Part shown: piece after piece, positions 16,004-26,900 of the stretch
Layout of the letters: every line of letters begins with the position of its first letter
Numbering within the stretch: the first letter of the stretch is position 1
Origin: Gammaproteobacteria bacterium
Lineage (GTDB): Bacteria > Pseudomonadota > Gammaproteobacteria > Pseudomonadales > Azotimanducaceae
Direction of reading: 5' to 3'
Assembly: GCA_009841635.1 (NCBI GenBank)
Contig: VXLJ01000007.1
Span: forward strand, 228,071 to 292,070
DNA length: 64,000 bases
The notes under the pieces: generated by a model
Told to the model about the DNA's origin: nothing
What the model saw: only the letters and a program-made list of their open reading frames with translations
Database searches by the model: none
Made by a program: the position numbers and the translations under genes

Positions 16004-17026
16004 ATGCTGAACTTTCACGGCCAACATATCCTATCGGTTCATCAATTCGAGCGCGTCGACGTTGAACGTATTTTTGAGGTAACCGATCAAATGCGGCCGT
16101 TTGGGCGGCGCGAAAAGGTCACCAATCCTCTCAAAGGCGCAATCCTCTCGAATATGTTCTTCGAACCGAGTACTCGCACACGGGTTTCGTTCGGCAGTGC
16201 ATTCAATCTACTCGGTGGTAATGTGCGAGAGACGACGGGTATTGAGTCTTCGTCCATCGTAAAAGGTGAATCCATGCGCGATTTTGCTCGTGTTTTGTCG
16301 GGTTATAGCGACGTCATCGTCATCCGCCACCCTGAAATGGGATCAGCAGAGGAATTTGCTTCTGCATCTGCCGTGCCAGTCATTAACGGAGGTGACGGCG
16401 CTAACGAGCACCCATCACAAGCATTGCTTGATCTATACACCATACGAGCTGAGCTTGAATCACAAGGCAAGAACGTCGATGAGTTTCGCATTGCCTTGAT
16501 CGGAGATCTTGCCAACGGGCGAGCCGTGCACTCCTTGCTCAAATTACTGAGTCTATTTCACCGTGTGACCATAAAACTTGCGTCACCCCAAGGTCTCGAT
16601 ACGCCACCTCAATTAGTAGAGTTGTTGCGTTCGCGCGGCGCGACGGTTAGCGAATCGCATGATCTCCATGAAGGCATCCAGCACGTGGACATTCTGTACG
16701 TCACGCGGGTCCAAGAGGAGCGTTTCGCGTCCCAGGAAGAGGCGAATTACTATCGCGGGTTATTCAGGCTAAATCAGGAAATCTACTCTAAATACTGCGA
16801 ATCCAATACCGTGATCATGCATCCGTTACCACGCGATTCACGGGCCCAAAGCCAGGAGTTAGATGAAGACCTGGATTCGAATCCAAACTTGGCGATATTC
16901 CGCCAAACGCAAAACGGCGTCCTTGTCCGAATGGCGCTGTTCGCGTTGGTTTTTGATGTCGTGAAGCAAGTTCAGAGCAGCGCAAGCAAACCAACGTGGC
17001 ATATGCCACGACCGCGAATTGCGTAA
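16004..17026 (+). CDS. pyrB: aspartate carbamoyltransferase
   Basis: The enzyme condenses carbamoyl phosphate with aspartate in pyrimidine synthesis. The carbamoyl-phosphate site is 'FFEPSTRTRVSFGSAFNLLGG'; 'EHPSQALLDLYTI' and 'ALIGDLANGRAVHSL' follow, and 'MHPLPRDSRAQSQELDEDLD' and 'QTQNGVLVRMALFALVF' complete the aspartate domain. An excellent ribosome-binding site (AAGGAGG) lies a few bases upstream of the ATG. At 340 residues it is a little longer than E. coli PyrB (about 310). There is no pyrI regulatory-subunit gene next to it; the next gene is convergent 11 bases away. Catalysis without PyrI is expected for several gammaproteobacterial lineages, but this is inferred. Confidence 0.95.
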   Translation: MLNFHGQHILSVHQFERVDVERIFEVTDQMRPFGRREKVTNPLKGAILSNMFFEPSTRTRVSFGSAFNLLGGNVRETTGIESSSIVKGESMRDFARVLSGYSDVIVIRHPEMGSAEEFASASAVPVINGGDGANEHPSQALLDLYTIRAELESQGKNVDEFRIALIGDLANGRAVHSLLKLLSLFHRVTIKLASPQGLDTPPQLVELLRSRGATVSESHDLHEGIQHVDILYVTRVQEERFASQEEANYYRGLFRLNQEIYSKYCESNTVIMHPLPRDSRAQSQELDEDLDSNPNLAIFRQTQNGVLVRMALFALVFDVVKQVQSSASKPTWHMPRPRIA

Positions 17027-17037
17027 TTAAGCAGGTT

Positions 17038-17970
17038 CTACGCCAAAGCTTGCTCTAATTCTGGTAACGCATCGAACAGATCTGCTACCAGACCATAGTC
17101 AGCGACTTGGAAGATGGGTGCATCCGGATCTTTATTAATGGCCACGATGACTTTGGAATCTTTCATGCCGGCCAAATGTTGGATAGCTCCTGAGATGCCC
17201 ACCGCGATGTACAGTTCAGGTGCAACGATCTTGCCAGTCTGACCTACCTGCATGTCATTTGGCACGAACCCAGCGTCCACCGCGGCTCGCGATGCACCAA
17301 TTGCTGCGCCTAATTTGTCCGCGATGGGGTCAAGGAGCGAGAAGTTTTCACCATTCTGCATGCCCCGCCCACCTGAAATGACGACACCCGCAGCAGTTAG
17401 CTCTGGTCGTTCTGACTTCGCGAGTTCATCGGCGACGAACTCAGACATGCCACTGGCTTCCGCGGCATCGACCGATTCAACCGTTGCACTCCCGCCAGTT
17501 GCAGGCACGCCGTCAAAACCGGTGCCGCGGACAGTGAGAACCTTCTTAGCGTCGCTGGTTTTGACTGTTGCAATGGCGTTGCCGGCGTAAATCAAGCGAC
17601 GGAATGTGTCCTCTGAGTCAACGCCCATGATGTCTGAGATCATCTGCACATCCAATGCAGCAGCAACTCTCGGCATGAAGTTTTTACCGGTCGTTGTATG
17701 CGCTGTGAGCATATGGCTGTAGTCAGCGCTCAATGCAACTACCACTGGCGCGACGTTTTCAGGCAACGCATGCGCAAGCGTTTCGGAATCCGCATGCAAT
17801 ACCTTCCGTACGCCGCCAACTTGTGCTGCAGCGTTCGCGACGGCTTCACAATCATGACCCGCGACTAGGACATCGACATCGCCACCGATTGCTTGTGCCG
17901 CCGCCAGCGAAACGAGTGTGACAGGTTTTAGCTCCGAGTTGTCGTGGTCCGCGACGACTAAAACGCTCAT
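17038..17970 (-). CDS. etfA: electron transfer flavoprotein alpha subunit
   Basis: EtfA with EtfB forms the soluble FAD-containing carrier that collects electrons from acyl-CoA dehydrogenases. The C-terminal FAD domain is diagnostic: '[14 protein letters not shown]', '[46 protein letters not shown]' and '[20 protein letters not shown]'. The length of 310 residues is normal. The start overlaps the etfB stop by 4 bases (ATGA), so the two are coupled. The nearby ETF:ubiquinone oxidoreductase gene is divergently transcribed from etfB. Confidence 0.97.
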   Translation of the reverse strand: MSVLVVADHDNSELKPVTLVSLAAAQAIGGDVDVLVAGHDCEAVANAAAQVGGVRKVLHADSETLAHALPENVAPVVVALSADYSHMLTAHTTTGKNFMPRVAAALDVQMISDIMGVDSEDTFRRLIYAGNAIATVKTSDAKKVLTVRGTGFDGVPATGGSATVESVDAAEASGMSEFVADELAKSERPELTAAGVVISGGRGMQNGENFSLLDPIADKLGAAIGASRAAVDAGFVPNDMQVGQTGKIVAPELYIAVGISGAIQHLAGMKDSKVIVAINKDPDAPIFQVADYGLVADLFDALPELEQALA

Positions 17971-18719
17971 TCGATCACCTTTGCTTCATTTCTGAGTTTG
18001 TCCACTAGTTCATCGACCGACTCGACTTTCACGCCTGCGCTTCGCCCCGGTGGCGGTGAAACGTCAAGGACCTCTGTATGCCGTTGTACGTCAACGCCCA
18101 AGTCGGCTGGCGCTAGTGTTTCGATGGGTTTTTTCCGTGCCTGCATGATGTTTGGCAAAGATGCATAACGAGGCTCATTGAGGCGCAAGTCCGTGGTCAG
18201 CACCATTGGCACGGATGTCTTGATCGTTTGCAGCCCACCGTCCACTTCTCTGGTTACGGTTGCCGAATCACCTTCAACTACCAATTCCGATGCGAACGTC
18301 GCTTGCGGCAAGCCAGTCAATTGCGCAAACATCTGCCCAGTCTGCCCGTTGTCGCCATCGATGCTCTGTTTACCAAACATCACGATGCGCGGTTCTTCAC
18401 GCTCATAGATCGCTTTGAGCAATTTCGCAACCGCGAGAGGTTCCACGTCATCTTCGGCTTCGATATGAATGGCGCGATCTGCGCCTTGTGCGAGGCACCT
18501 TCGCAGAATCTCGGGGCATTTCGGTCCACCCACCGTTACAGCAATCACTTCTTCGGCCGTACCCGCTTCACGAAGCCTTACCGCTTCTTCTATACCGATT
18601 TCGCAAAACGGATTCACAGCCATTTTGGTATTCGTCAAATCAATGCCGGTACCGTCGGATTTGACGACCACATTGACGTTAGGGTCAACCACTCGCTTGA
18701 TGGCTACAAGAACTTTCAT
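17967..18719 (-). CDS. etfB: electron transfer flavoprotein beta subunit
   Basis: EtfB is the AMP-binding subunit of ETF. The N-terminus '[17 protein letters not shown]' and '[19 protein letters not shown]' are typical, as are '[14 protein letters not shown]', '[22 protein letters not shown]' and '[26 protein letters not shown]', the last including the recognition-loop region that contacts dehydrogenases. The length is 250 residues. It is the first gene of etfBA, with a 146-base divergent promoter region shared with the ETF:ubiquinone oxidoreductase gene. This supports joint use in fatty-acid or amino-acid beta-oxidation. Confidence 0.97.
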   Translation of the reverse strand: MKVLVAIKRVVDPNVNVVVKSDGTGIDLTNTKMAVNPFCEIGIEEAVRLREAGTAEEVIAVTVGGPKCPEILRRCLAQGADRAIHIEAEDDVEPLAVAKLLKAIYEREEPRIVMFGKQSIDGDNGQTGQMFAQLTGLPQATFASELVVEGDSATVTREVDGGLQTIKTSVPMVLTTDLRLNEPRYASLPNIMQARKKPIETLAPADLGVDVQRHTEVLDVSPPPGRSAGVKVESVDELVDKLRNEAKVIE

Positions 18720-18835
18720 AGGTCCCTATTAACTTTCTTAGGTTTAGAAAGCGACAATCGTCGCAACGCTCCCGCGAGCCCAAAACGCAGTCGGGGAGTC
18801 TGTGTAGGCGGGGGATTCTATTCGGCAAGCCTTTT

Positions 18836-18841
18836 TATAAT
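18836..18841 (+). promoter_or_regulatory. probable -10 element of the ETF:ubiquinone oxidoreductase gene
   Basis: TATAAT lies 25 bases before the GTG start at 18866, in the etfB/ETF-QO divergent region. The hexamer 17 bases upstream (GATTCT) is a poor -35, so activation by another factor or an atypical promoter is possible. Confidence 0.35.
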
Positions 18842-18865
18842 CGCGCCGAAACGAGCGAGGGCACG

Positions 18866-20521
18866 GTGTCGATGGAACGCGAATCGATGGATTTTGATGT
18901 CGTCATCGTCGGTGGAGGCCCCTCTGGATTAGCTGCTTCTATCCGCCTCATGCAACTCGCAAACGAGGCTGGGACTGAGCTAACGGTATGCCTCGTAGAG
19001 AAAGGCAGTGAGATCGGCGCACACATTCTTTCCGGCGCGGTCTTTTACCCACGCGCGCTGGACGAACTCCTGCCTGATTGGCAAGAGCTTGGCGCGCCAG
19101 TGAACAATCCTGTCACAAAGGACGAATATCACTGCCTGCTCAGCGAAAGCTCAAGCTTCGCCATCCCGCGCTTTTTTATTCCCAAACCCATCCATAACGA
19201 TGGCAATCACACTATTTCGTTGGGAAATCTATGCCGCTGGTTAGGGGAACAGGCAGAAGCTCTCGGCGTCATGACGTTTGCAGGTTTCGCTGCAACCGAG
19301 GTTTTATTCGATGAAAACGATAGAGTTTGCGGTGTTGCAACGGGTGATATGGGGATTGGTAAAAACGGTGAAGAAAAGGCAACGTACCAACCTGGTTACG
19401 AGCTTCGAGCGAAATACACGCTATTCGGTGAAGGATGTCGCGGGCATCTCGGCAAGCAACTTATAAAAAAATACAACTTAGACCAGGAATCCGCAACCCA
19501 ACACTACGCCATTGGCTTAAAAGAGCTGTGGGATGTGCCGCCTGAACGCGCCGACCAAGGCAAAGTTATCCATGCTTTGGGTTGGCCGTTGGGGTTAACG
19601 AAAGCAGCAACGGGCGGGAGTTTCCTATATCACCTTGAAAACAATCAAGTTTCTCTTGGTCTGATTGTGGATTTGTCGTACACCAACCCATACTTGAGCC
19701 CGTTTGAGGAATTTCAGCGGTGGAAGCACCACCCGGTGGTGATTAACGAGATTGCCAATGGCACACGCGTTTCATATGGTGCGCGAGCCATTGTGAAAGG
19801 TGGACTACCAGCGCTACCCAAACTTACAGTACCCGGCGGCGCACTTATCGGAGATGACGCTGGGTTTTTGAATGTGCTAAAGGTTAAAGGTAGCCACACT
19901 GCGATGAAATCAGGCATGTTGGCTGCAGAAGCAACATTTGCAAGCTTGCAGCGAGGCGACGAAGGCACTGAAATTGATTTCCTCGCGAGATTCCAGGATT
20001 CCTGGTTGTTTAAAGAACTGGACGCAACGAAAAATGCTGGTCCCGCGTGGCACAAGATGGGGCTGATTTTTGGTTCAGCCTACTCATTTGTCGAACAGAA
20101 CATCATGCGAGGTACGTCGCTGTTGCGATTGAAGGATCCTCGGCCAGATCATGCGTCCCTACATGAGTTGACCAACGCAACTGAGATCGAGTATCCAAAG
20201 CCTGACGGCATATTGTCATTTGACCGGCTATCAAGCGTGTATCTATCGAATACCAATCATGAGGAAGATCAGCCCTGCCATCTCACGCTCGACGACGATA
20301 CGATACCGGTCGCAGTAAATCTTCCTCGCTATGCAGAACCAGCACAGCGCTACTGCCCTGCTGGCGTTTATGAGATAGTAGAAGAGGAAGCTGGTCCAAG
20401 ATTTCAAATCAATGCGCAAAACTGTGTACATTGCAAGACTTGTGACATCAAAGATCCAGCACAAAATATCACCTGGATTGCACCTGAAGGAGGTGGTGGT
20501 CCGAATTATCCGAACATGTAA
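18866..20521 (+). CDS. electron transfer flavoprotein:ubiquinone oxidoreductase
   Basis: This membrane-associated flavoprotein passes electrons from ETF to ubiquinone. The N-terminal FAD site is 'DVVIVGGGPSGLAASIRL'. The ubiquinone and second FAD regions are represented by 'GEGCRGHLGKQLIKKYNL', 'YHLENNQVSLGLIVDLSYTNP' and 'LIGDDAGFLNVLKVKGSHTAMKSGMLAAE'. The C-terminal [4Fe-4S] domain has 'YCPAGVYE' and 'NCVHCKTCDIKDPAQNI'. The length of 551 residues is usual. The start is a GTG at 18866; an ATG two codons later is also possible. Together with etfAB it forms the complete acyl-CoA dehydrogenase electron route into the respiratory chain. Confidence 0.97.
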   Translation: MSMERESMDFDVVIVGGGPSGLAASIRLMQLANEAGTELTVCLVEKGSEIGAHILSGAVFYPRALDELLPDWQELGAPVNNPVTKDEYHCLLSESSSFAIPRFFIPKPIHNDGNHTISLGNLCRWLGEQAEALGVMTFAGFAATEVLFDENDRVCGVATGDMGIGKNGEEKATYQPGYELRAKYTLFGEGCRGHLGKQLIKKYNLDQESATQHYAIGLKELWDVPPERADQGKVIHALGWPLGLTKAATGGSFLYHLENNQVSLGLIVDLSYTNPYLSPFEEFQRWKHHPVVINEIANGTRVSYGARAIVKGGLPALPKLTVPGGALIGDDAGFLNVLKVKGSHTAMKSGMLAAEATFASLQRGDEGTEIDFLARFQDSWLFKELDATKNAGPAWHKMGLIFGSAYSFVEQNIMRGTSLLRLKDPRPDHASLHELTNATEIEYPKPDGILSFDRLSSVYLSNTNHEEDQPCHLTLDDDTIPVAVNLPRYAEPAQRYCPAGVYEIVEEEAGPRFQINAQNCVHCKTCDIKDPAQNITWIAPEGGGGPNYPNM

Positions 20522-20977
20522 GTAAGTAGCTACGGGTAACTCATTGATCTTTAAATGTATTTAAAATCTCTTTGATTCAAGATTGGCTTGAAATAGCTAA
20601 CAAGTCAATACTTTTTGGTGATTTTCTATTTAGTTAGATTCGCGTACCTAAATCAATCGGCTCTTACCCGACTAGCTCTAATAGTGATCAATATCAGCTT
20701 GAAATAAAAACAAAGTTCGAGGATCTTCTGAGTTAAGAGATTTTTGGTTTCGTGTAGTTATTTGAACTATCTACCGATAAAGCCTGCCCACTTGAAAGGT
20801 ATAGAAATCCCATTCATTTTTCGATATACTTCGAATGCAGCTTGAACGTTTGCAATTGAACTAAGAGTTGCCTTTCTCAAGAAAGAGATTGAATGCTTTT
20901 CGCAAGCGCGACTTTGAGCCAGTCTCAGTTGCACTCTAAGCACAGCATACGCCGCAATTTCGACATGGAGGTGGAAA
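20522..20977. other. AT-rich intergenic region upstream of the autotransporter
   Basis: 456 bases without a credible gene, markedly richer in A+T than the flanks. A possible -10 (TATACT, 20825-20830) lies about 150 bases before the autotransporter start, but no good -35 accompanies it. The length and composition suggest a regulated promoter region. No clear terminator for the upstream gene was found. Confidence 0.4.
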
Positions 20978-23900
20978 TTGAGTCTCGTCAAGACGATCCG
21001 GGCACTTCGCTCACGGAAAACACCCGCGTACAACTCAGCAACCGAGTCGCTGTATAGGTACGACCGTTCTACACGCATCGCGCAATCCCTAAATCATTCG
21101 ATCGGTGCCACCCATCACCGACGGTCCGTTCACCATCTCCTATCACGTTACCTAAAAGGCTTTGGTTCTGCCTGCTTGTTGCTTTTCGCCATGCAGATGC
21201 TGGCGCAAAGCGCATTTGATGACACAACCGCAAGCGTTGATATCGACGAAGACCCGGATAACGTAAGCGCTCATTTGACGAAGATTAGTGCCGAAATAAA
21301 CGAGCGAATCACTGCTTCGGTAGCCGATCAATTTACATTTGAGCTCAATGAAGAAAATAAGAAAAGGTTTGTGTTGAGCGGGAGCGGGGCTAGCCAGGCA
21401 CTAGCGCTCCAAACCGGTTATACATTCGATCACGAGCTAGACGGTCGATTCAATCTAGTCGTCAGATCGAAAAGAACTGCGACTGCGGATGTCAGCCTAT
21501 TGGCAAATTCGTTAACCATCGTAGTCGAGGTCGGCGACATTGACGAAAAACCCTACGTACGGCCCCCATACAAAGCCGCCACGGCCGACAGTCCCGGTCG
21601 AGAGATATTTCTTCAGCAAAACCCGGACACCAAGTCTCACGAGACTTTTTTCCTGTTCGATGTGTTTAGAGATCCCGAAGGTCGATCTCTCAGCTTTAAG
21701 CCATGCCTTGACGATTTCAAAGTAATTGAAACGATTGGTGAAGAAGATCCCGTAGAACGTGGCAATAGCTTAGAGGACGCCAACACAAGCGGCACAGGTA
21801 GAGAGAGACATTGCCTTCCTAACCCAGATCCAGGCGCTGACCCGGACGCCAATGATGTGACTAGAAACGGCAACGTTGTGCATCTTGTAACCGTCGGTCA
21901 ATCGGGTTTTCGTATCAATGCAGTCCAGAGCCCAAGCGCTCAGACAAATACAGCTGTGATTACGTTCCGAGCGTGGGTTGGGACTCCAGTCACTGCAAGC
22001 ATCGATGCTGATGCAATAAATCTCTCGGAAGAGGCAAAGATCACGGTCTATGTCAAGACAGGTGTGAACAATCCACCTCGCTTCGCAGGAGGCGCGACAG
22101 GGTTCAGAGCAACGACTGCCGAAATGACGCTAGACGATGAGCCCCCGAAGCAAATCGGACCGAATCCTTCCTCTTGGGCGAGCGGCACAACAACAACGAT
22201 GTCACCGTGGAATGCGCGAGATGACGACAACCCCGCCGGTGGGCAGGTCCGCGAAAAACTCACATATCGTCTAGAAGGTACTCCTGCAACTCCCGCTTGT
22301 AGGACGGTCAATGGCGTAGAAATGACTGACGCTGTAGCGCTCGGTCAGGGTTGTGCTTGGCTCAACGCGACTGATCTAGCAAACGGTAATGTAGCGGTGT
22401 TTGGCAGGCATATCGACTACGAAGATGCTGCGCGAAATGGTGGCAGTTTCACGATAACACTAGTAGCCACCGATGGCTATCCACAATCTGAAGCTCGCAT
22501 TCCTCTTCAGTTCGACATTACAGATAGAGATGAACCAATCAAATTTGACGGACCGATACGAGAGATAAGCCAATTAGTGGTAGGTCGTTCAGGTCGTTCC
22601 GTCAATTTAAACAATTACTTTGAGGACCCTGACGGCACACCAATCACCTTCGACGTACTATCGACCTCCCCAACCATCGTAAGCGCAACGCTAAATGGTT
22701 CGATTCTCACAGTAAACGCAGTAGGCGGCGTAGGCACTGCCGAAATTGTGGTTACGGCAATTGCTGCCGCACCAAGTAGTGAAAGACGCGCAACAAACGT
22801 TCGTGTGCAGGTGCGAGCAACTAATAGTCCGCCCTCATTCGGTGGCAACGCTATATCTGTGGCCGCTCCTACACCCGTTCCTGAAACTGAAACTGCTGGT
22901 TATGTAATCCGCGTTCCCGCCTTGAGTTACATCGATCCGGATGGCGATACGGTCACAGCACGTGTGATAAATAGCAGCTTGTTCGAAGCAGTCGTCGATC
23001 CCAAAGTTGGCGAAACAAAATATGGTGGTGAAGTCGGCTTAAGACTGATAGGGCGTTTAGACTATGAGACCAACCGCCAACACGTCGTTCAAGTCCAACT
23101 CAACGATGGGTGGGACAACAGCTTAAACACCATCGGCGTCGTGGTGCTGATTGCCGACGTCAACGAACCACCACGCATTGCGACAAACCCGGACAATACG
23201 AATCGCGCCATACCCGATCAGACGGTTTCAATCAACCAGACGAATTCAATAAATGCTCTAACCTATTTCGTAGACCCGGATGGCGGTCGACTTTTAATCA
23301 CTGCCGCTACAACACCGGTAAATTCGCCTTACGTAACCGTCACAGTGGTTGGACAGGGCACCGTTCAGTTTACCGGCATTCAAGCGACAGACACGACGCC
23401 TGTGACGGTCACAGTCACGGCGCAAGATACTGCGGGTCTGTCTGTTCAGCATACGTTCCGAATTTTTGTGAGCGCTAATACACCGCCGCGCCTGATTCGT
23501 CCGTTACCTAATATCGAGATTGTTCAGTCCGGCGGGGCACACACGATCTCTCTCATTGGTGTTTTCACTGACCCTGACGTCGGTGACAGCATCGCGCGCT
23601 ATGAAGAAAGAGTCGATGAAGGCAATGATCTTGTAGTTGCGCTTATTCAAAATGAAACCGACCTTGTCATCATCCCGCGCGCCGAAGGATCAGTGAAGAT
23701 CACCATTGTCGCGGTCGATACTAGAGGTGGTCGTACTGAAACTTCCTTCGTTGTTCAAGTTCTAGGTAATACAGCGCCCGTTCTCGATCAACCAGTCCCT
23801 TCGCTGAACATGCGGCCAAACTCGAACGAAACCATTGTTCTTACCGAATACTTCAGTGATCCGGATGGCGACACATTGACGTTTGTGGCATCCTCAAACA

Positions 23901-26900
23901 CAAACTCAGTTGCCGAAACCGTCGTTTCGATTAACCAGCTTTTCGTTACTGCTAAGCAACGTGGCACTGCGCGAATTACAGTGACTGCGACAGACCCTGA
24001 CGGCGAAGCCATACAACACTCTTTTTTAGTTTCAGTCATCAATGAAATCCCAGAACTGGAAGGTGAAATCACGCTGGAATTGGCCTATCGAGGAGACACG
24101 CACACCGTCGACATAGCAGGGAACTTCTCTGATGCTGATGGTGACCCCCTAACGTACACTGTGACCAGTAGCGATACCGATGTCGCGACAGCGAGTCTAG
24201 TGGGTTCTAATTTGACAGTGACGGCTGTGGGCCTAGGAACTAGCTCCATCGTGATTACCGCGACGGACCCCTACGGCGCACCAGCTGAGGGCACTGTTGA
24301 AGTCACAATCGAGAACCAAATACCACAGGTCGCGATGGAAATCATGGACCATCAGACCTATCGACAAACGCCAATCACGATTGATCTCAGTCAGGTTTTT
24401 TCAGACCCTGACGGCGACGACTTGACGTTTACGGCATCGGTCAGCAACACCGACACTGCTACTGCAATGGTCTCCGGCTCTATGCTAACCGTGAACGGGT
24501 TAACGCTCGGCATGGTGGACGTAAGAGTAACTGCACAAGACGCCTACGAAGGCTATGCGACTGAGGAGTTCAAGGTAACGATCCTCAACCGCGACCCGAT
24601 AACAATCGCTGCCATCGAAGACATTACAACGGTTCGAGGCGTAGACCATACAGTCGATTTGAGTTCGGTATTCGCTGATGAAGATGGCGATGAGTTGACA
24701 TTCGAAGTGACGGTTTCAGCTAGTCAATATGCAACAGCGACCATTAACGGTAGTACATTAGTGTTTAGAGGCATTGGTGTTGGCCAAGCGATCATTCGCG
24801 TCATCGCTATGGATGCACCGGCAACCGGCCAAGCAGCGTCAACGAGCTTCAGGATTACCGTTGAAAACCAAGCACCGGTCGTCGTGCAAGAAATTGACGA
24901 CGCAGAAACGCACCGCTTAGGTGTAGTCTTAGTCGATCTCGCTGATGTGTTTAACGATCCAGATGGCGACCCTCTGACCTATACGGCGCGAGCTGAAGAC
25001 GGTAGCGTGGCGCTAGTACGCGTAAACGGAGCACAGTTAAGCGTTACCGGCCGTGCTGTCGACACTACAACGATTACGGTCACCGCTCGCGATGAATTCC
25101 GTGCGTCTGTTTCGACAACATTTGAAATCACGGTTGAGAACCGCGCACCGACCGTTGCGAACGCACCATTGAACGTAACCGTGAACCGAACAGAAATGCC
25201 GACGATCGATATATCTTCGGTGTTCGATGACGAGGACAATGACCGCCTCGAGATCGAAGTTCAATCGTCTAATCCCTCGGTAGCAACTGCAACGCTTCGC
25301 ACGCTGTCGTTGACGATACAACCGTTGACCTTAGGTTCAACCGAAATTTCCATCACGGCCACCGACCCGTATGACGCTTCAGTCTCTACGATGTTCAGTG
25401 TTGAGGTAGAAAACATCGCACCGAAGGTTGCTATTCCCCTCGCAAACGTGACGACGAATCGTCAAGAAACCGTCCAAATTAATATCGGTTCGGTATTTGT
25501 CGACGACGATGGTGACGACTTGACGCTCTCTGCTGAATCTGCAAATCCAGATCTAGTTACCGTATCGGTGGCTGATACGCAGCTTACGTTGATGGGCATG
25601 AATCTTGGGACGACCACCATTACCGTGACAGGCACGGATACGCCGGGTGCGAGTGCTTCCACCATGTTCAACGTAACTGTGGAGAACCTCGCGCCGACTA
25701 TTGGCTCCACGATCGAGCCGTTCCAGCTTGAGGTGGGTGGCGACGCGGTTTCACGAGACGTAACTGGTGCGTTCGCGGACGACGGACCAGAAACCCTTGT
25801 CATTAGCGTTGAAAGCCTCAATGAAGCGATCGCGACTGCTTCTATTCAAGGCACAACCATCACGGTCATGCCAGTATCGAAAGGTCTCACATCTCTTCAA
25901 GTCACGGCTACGGACGCTCAGAATGCGACGGTCGCGCAGTCTGTTCCCGTAAGCGTTTCGGAAGAGGAACTGAAGAAAGTCGCTACGACTGCACTCGCGA
26001 GTTTTTCAAGAGCCGTCCTAAACAGCCTATCGTCAACGGTTGGTGCACGACTAATGGCCGATGCTGACGGCTTGTACTCACCAATGATGAGCTATAGTCT
26101 CGATGATTTCGCACCGGCTAATGACCATGTGGTAGCGGTTCACGCCATTGCCGACGACTCACCATTTGCTTTGTCCAGTGATGACGGTTGGTCACCCAAC
26201 CTGCGGCACGCGACAGCTTACGACGGCCGGTCACAAGGCAACAGCATCGCAAATCTCCTTGACCGTGGCTTTGCTCTAAAACTTGCTGCAGCAGGTGATC
26301 CAAACTTTTGGAGCGTTTGGGGTGGTATTGATCGGCAATCGTTCGAAGGTGCGAATCATGAAGGCAACGTCAGTTCCTTCTACTTCGGTGGCGACATGAC
26401 GATTCGCGGTCAGTGGACTTTGGGTCTAGCAGTTGGACGTAATACTGGTGAAGCAGACTACACGTTCGGCACCGCAACGCAGACGATGGAGAATGAGCTT
26501 ACCAGCATTCTTCCCTATGCTCGAATGAGCCCATCCGACCGTACAACGGTATATGGCGCCGTCGGTTTTGGTAGCGGCTCGCTTGAAACCACTGTGATCG
26601 GACAAGAAAACGCCATAGCTGACCTTAAAGGTACGTTAGGTATTTTCGGTGGACGTCAGGTCGTCTACACCATGATGAATGGACTGAATCTGGCCGTTGT
26701 CGGCGATTACGGTTTTGCGAATCTCGAAACCGATGAAGGTGGCTCTTCAGCCCATAACCTAGTTGCCGAAGTCAGTCGATTCCGTGGTGGCTTGGAAACC
26801 TCGCTCAATATGGCAATGGGTGCAGACGGCTCGTTTGTGCCATTCGTCACGGTGGGATTCCGAGCGGATAGCGGTGACGGTGATGCCGATTCTGGCGTTG

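Noticed and set aside
20767-21078. 103-residue minus-strand frame upstream of the autotransporter
   Set aside because: It overlaps the autotransporter signal region, has no family resemblance and no ribosome-binding site; the plus-strand gene has a strong GGAGG at its start.
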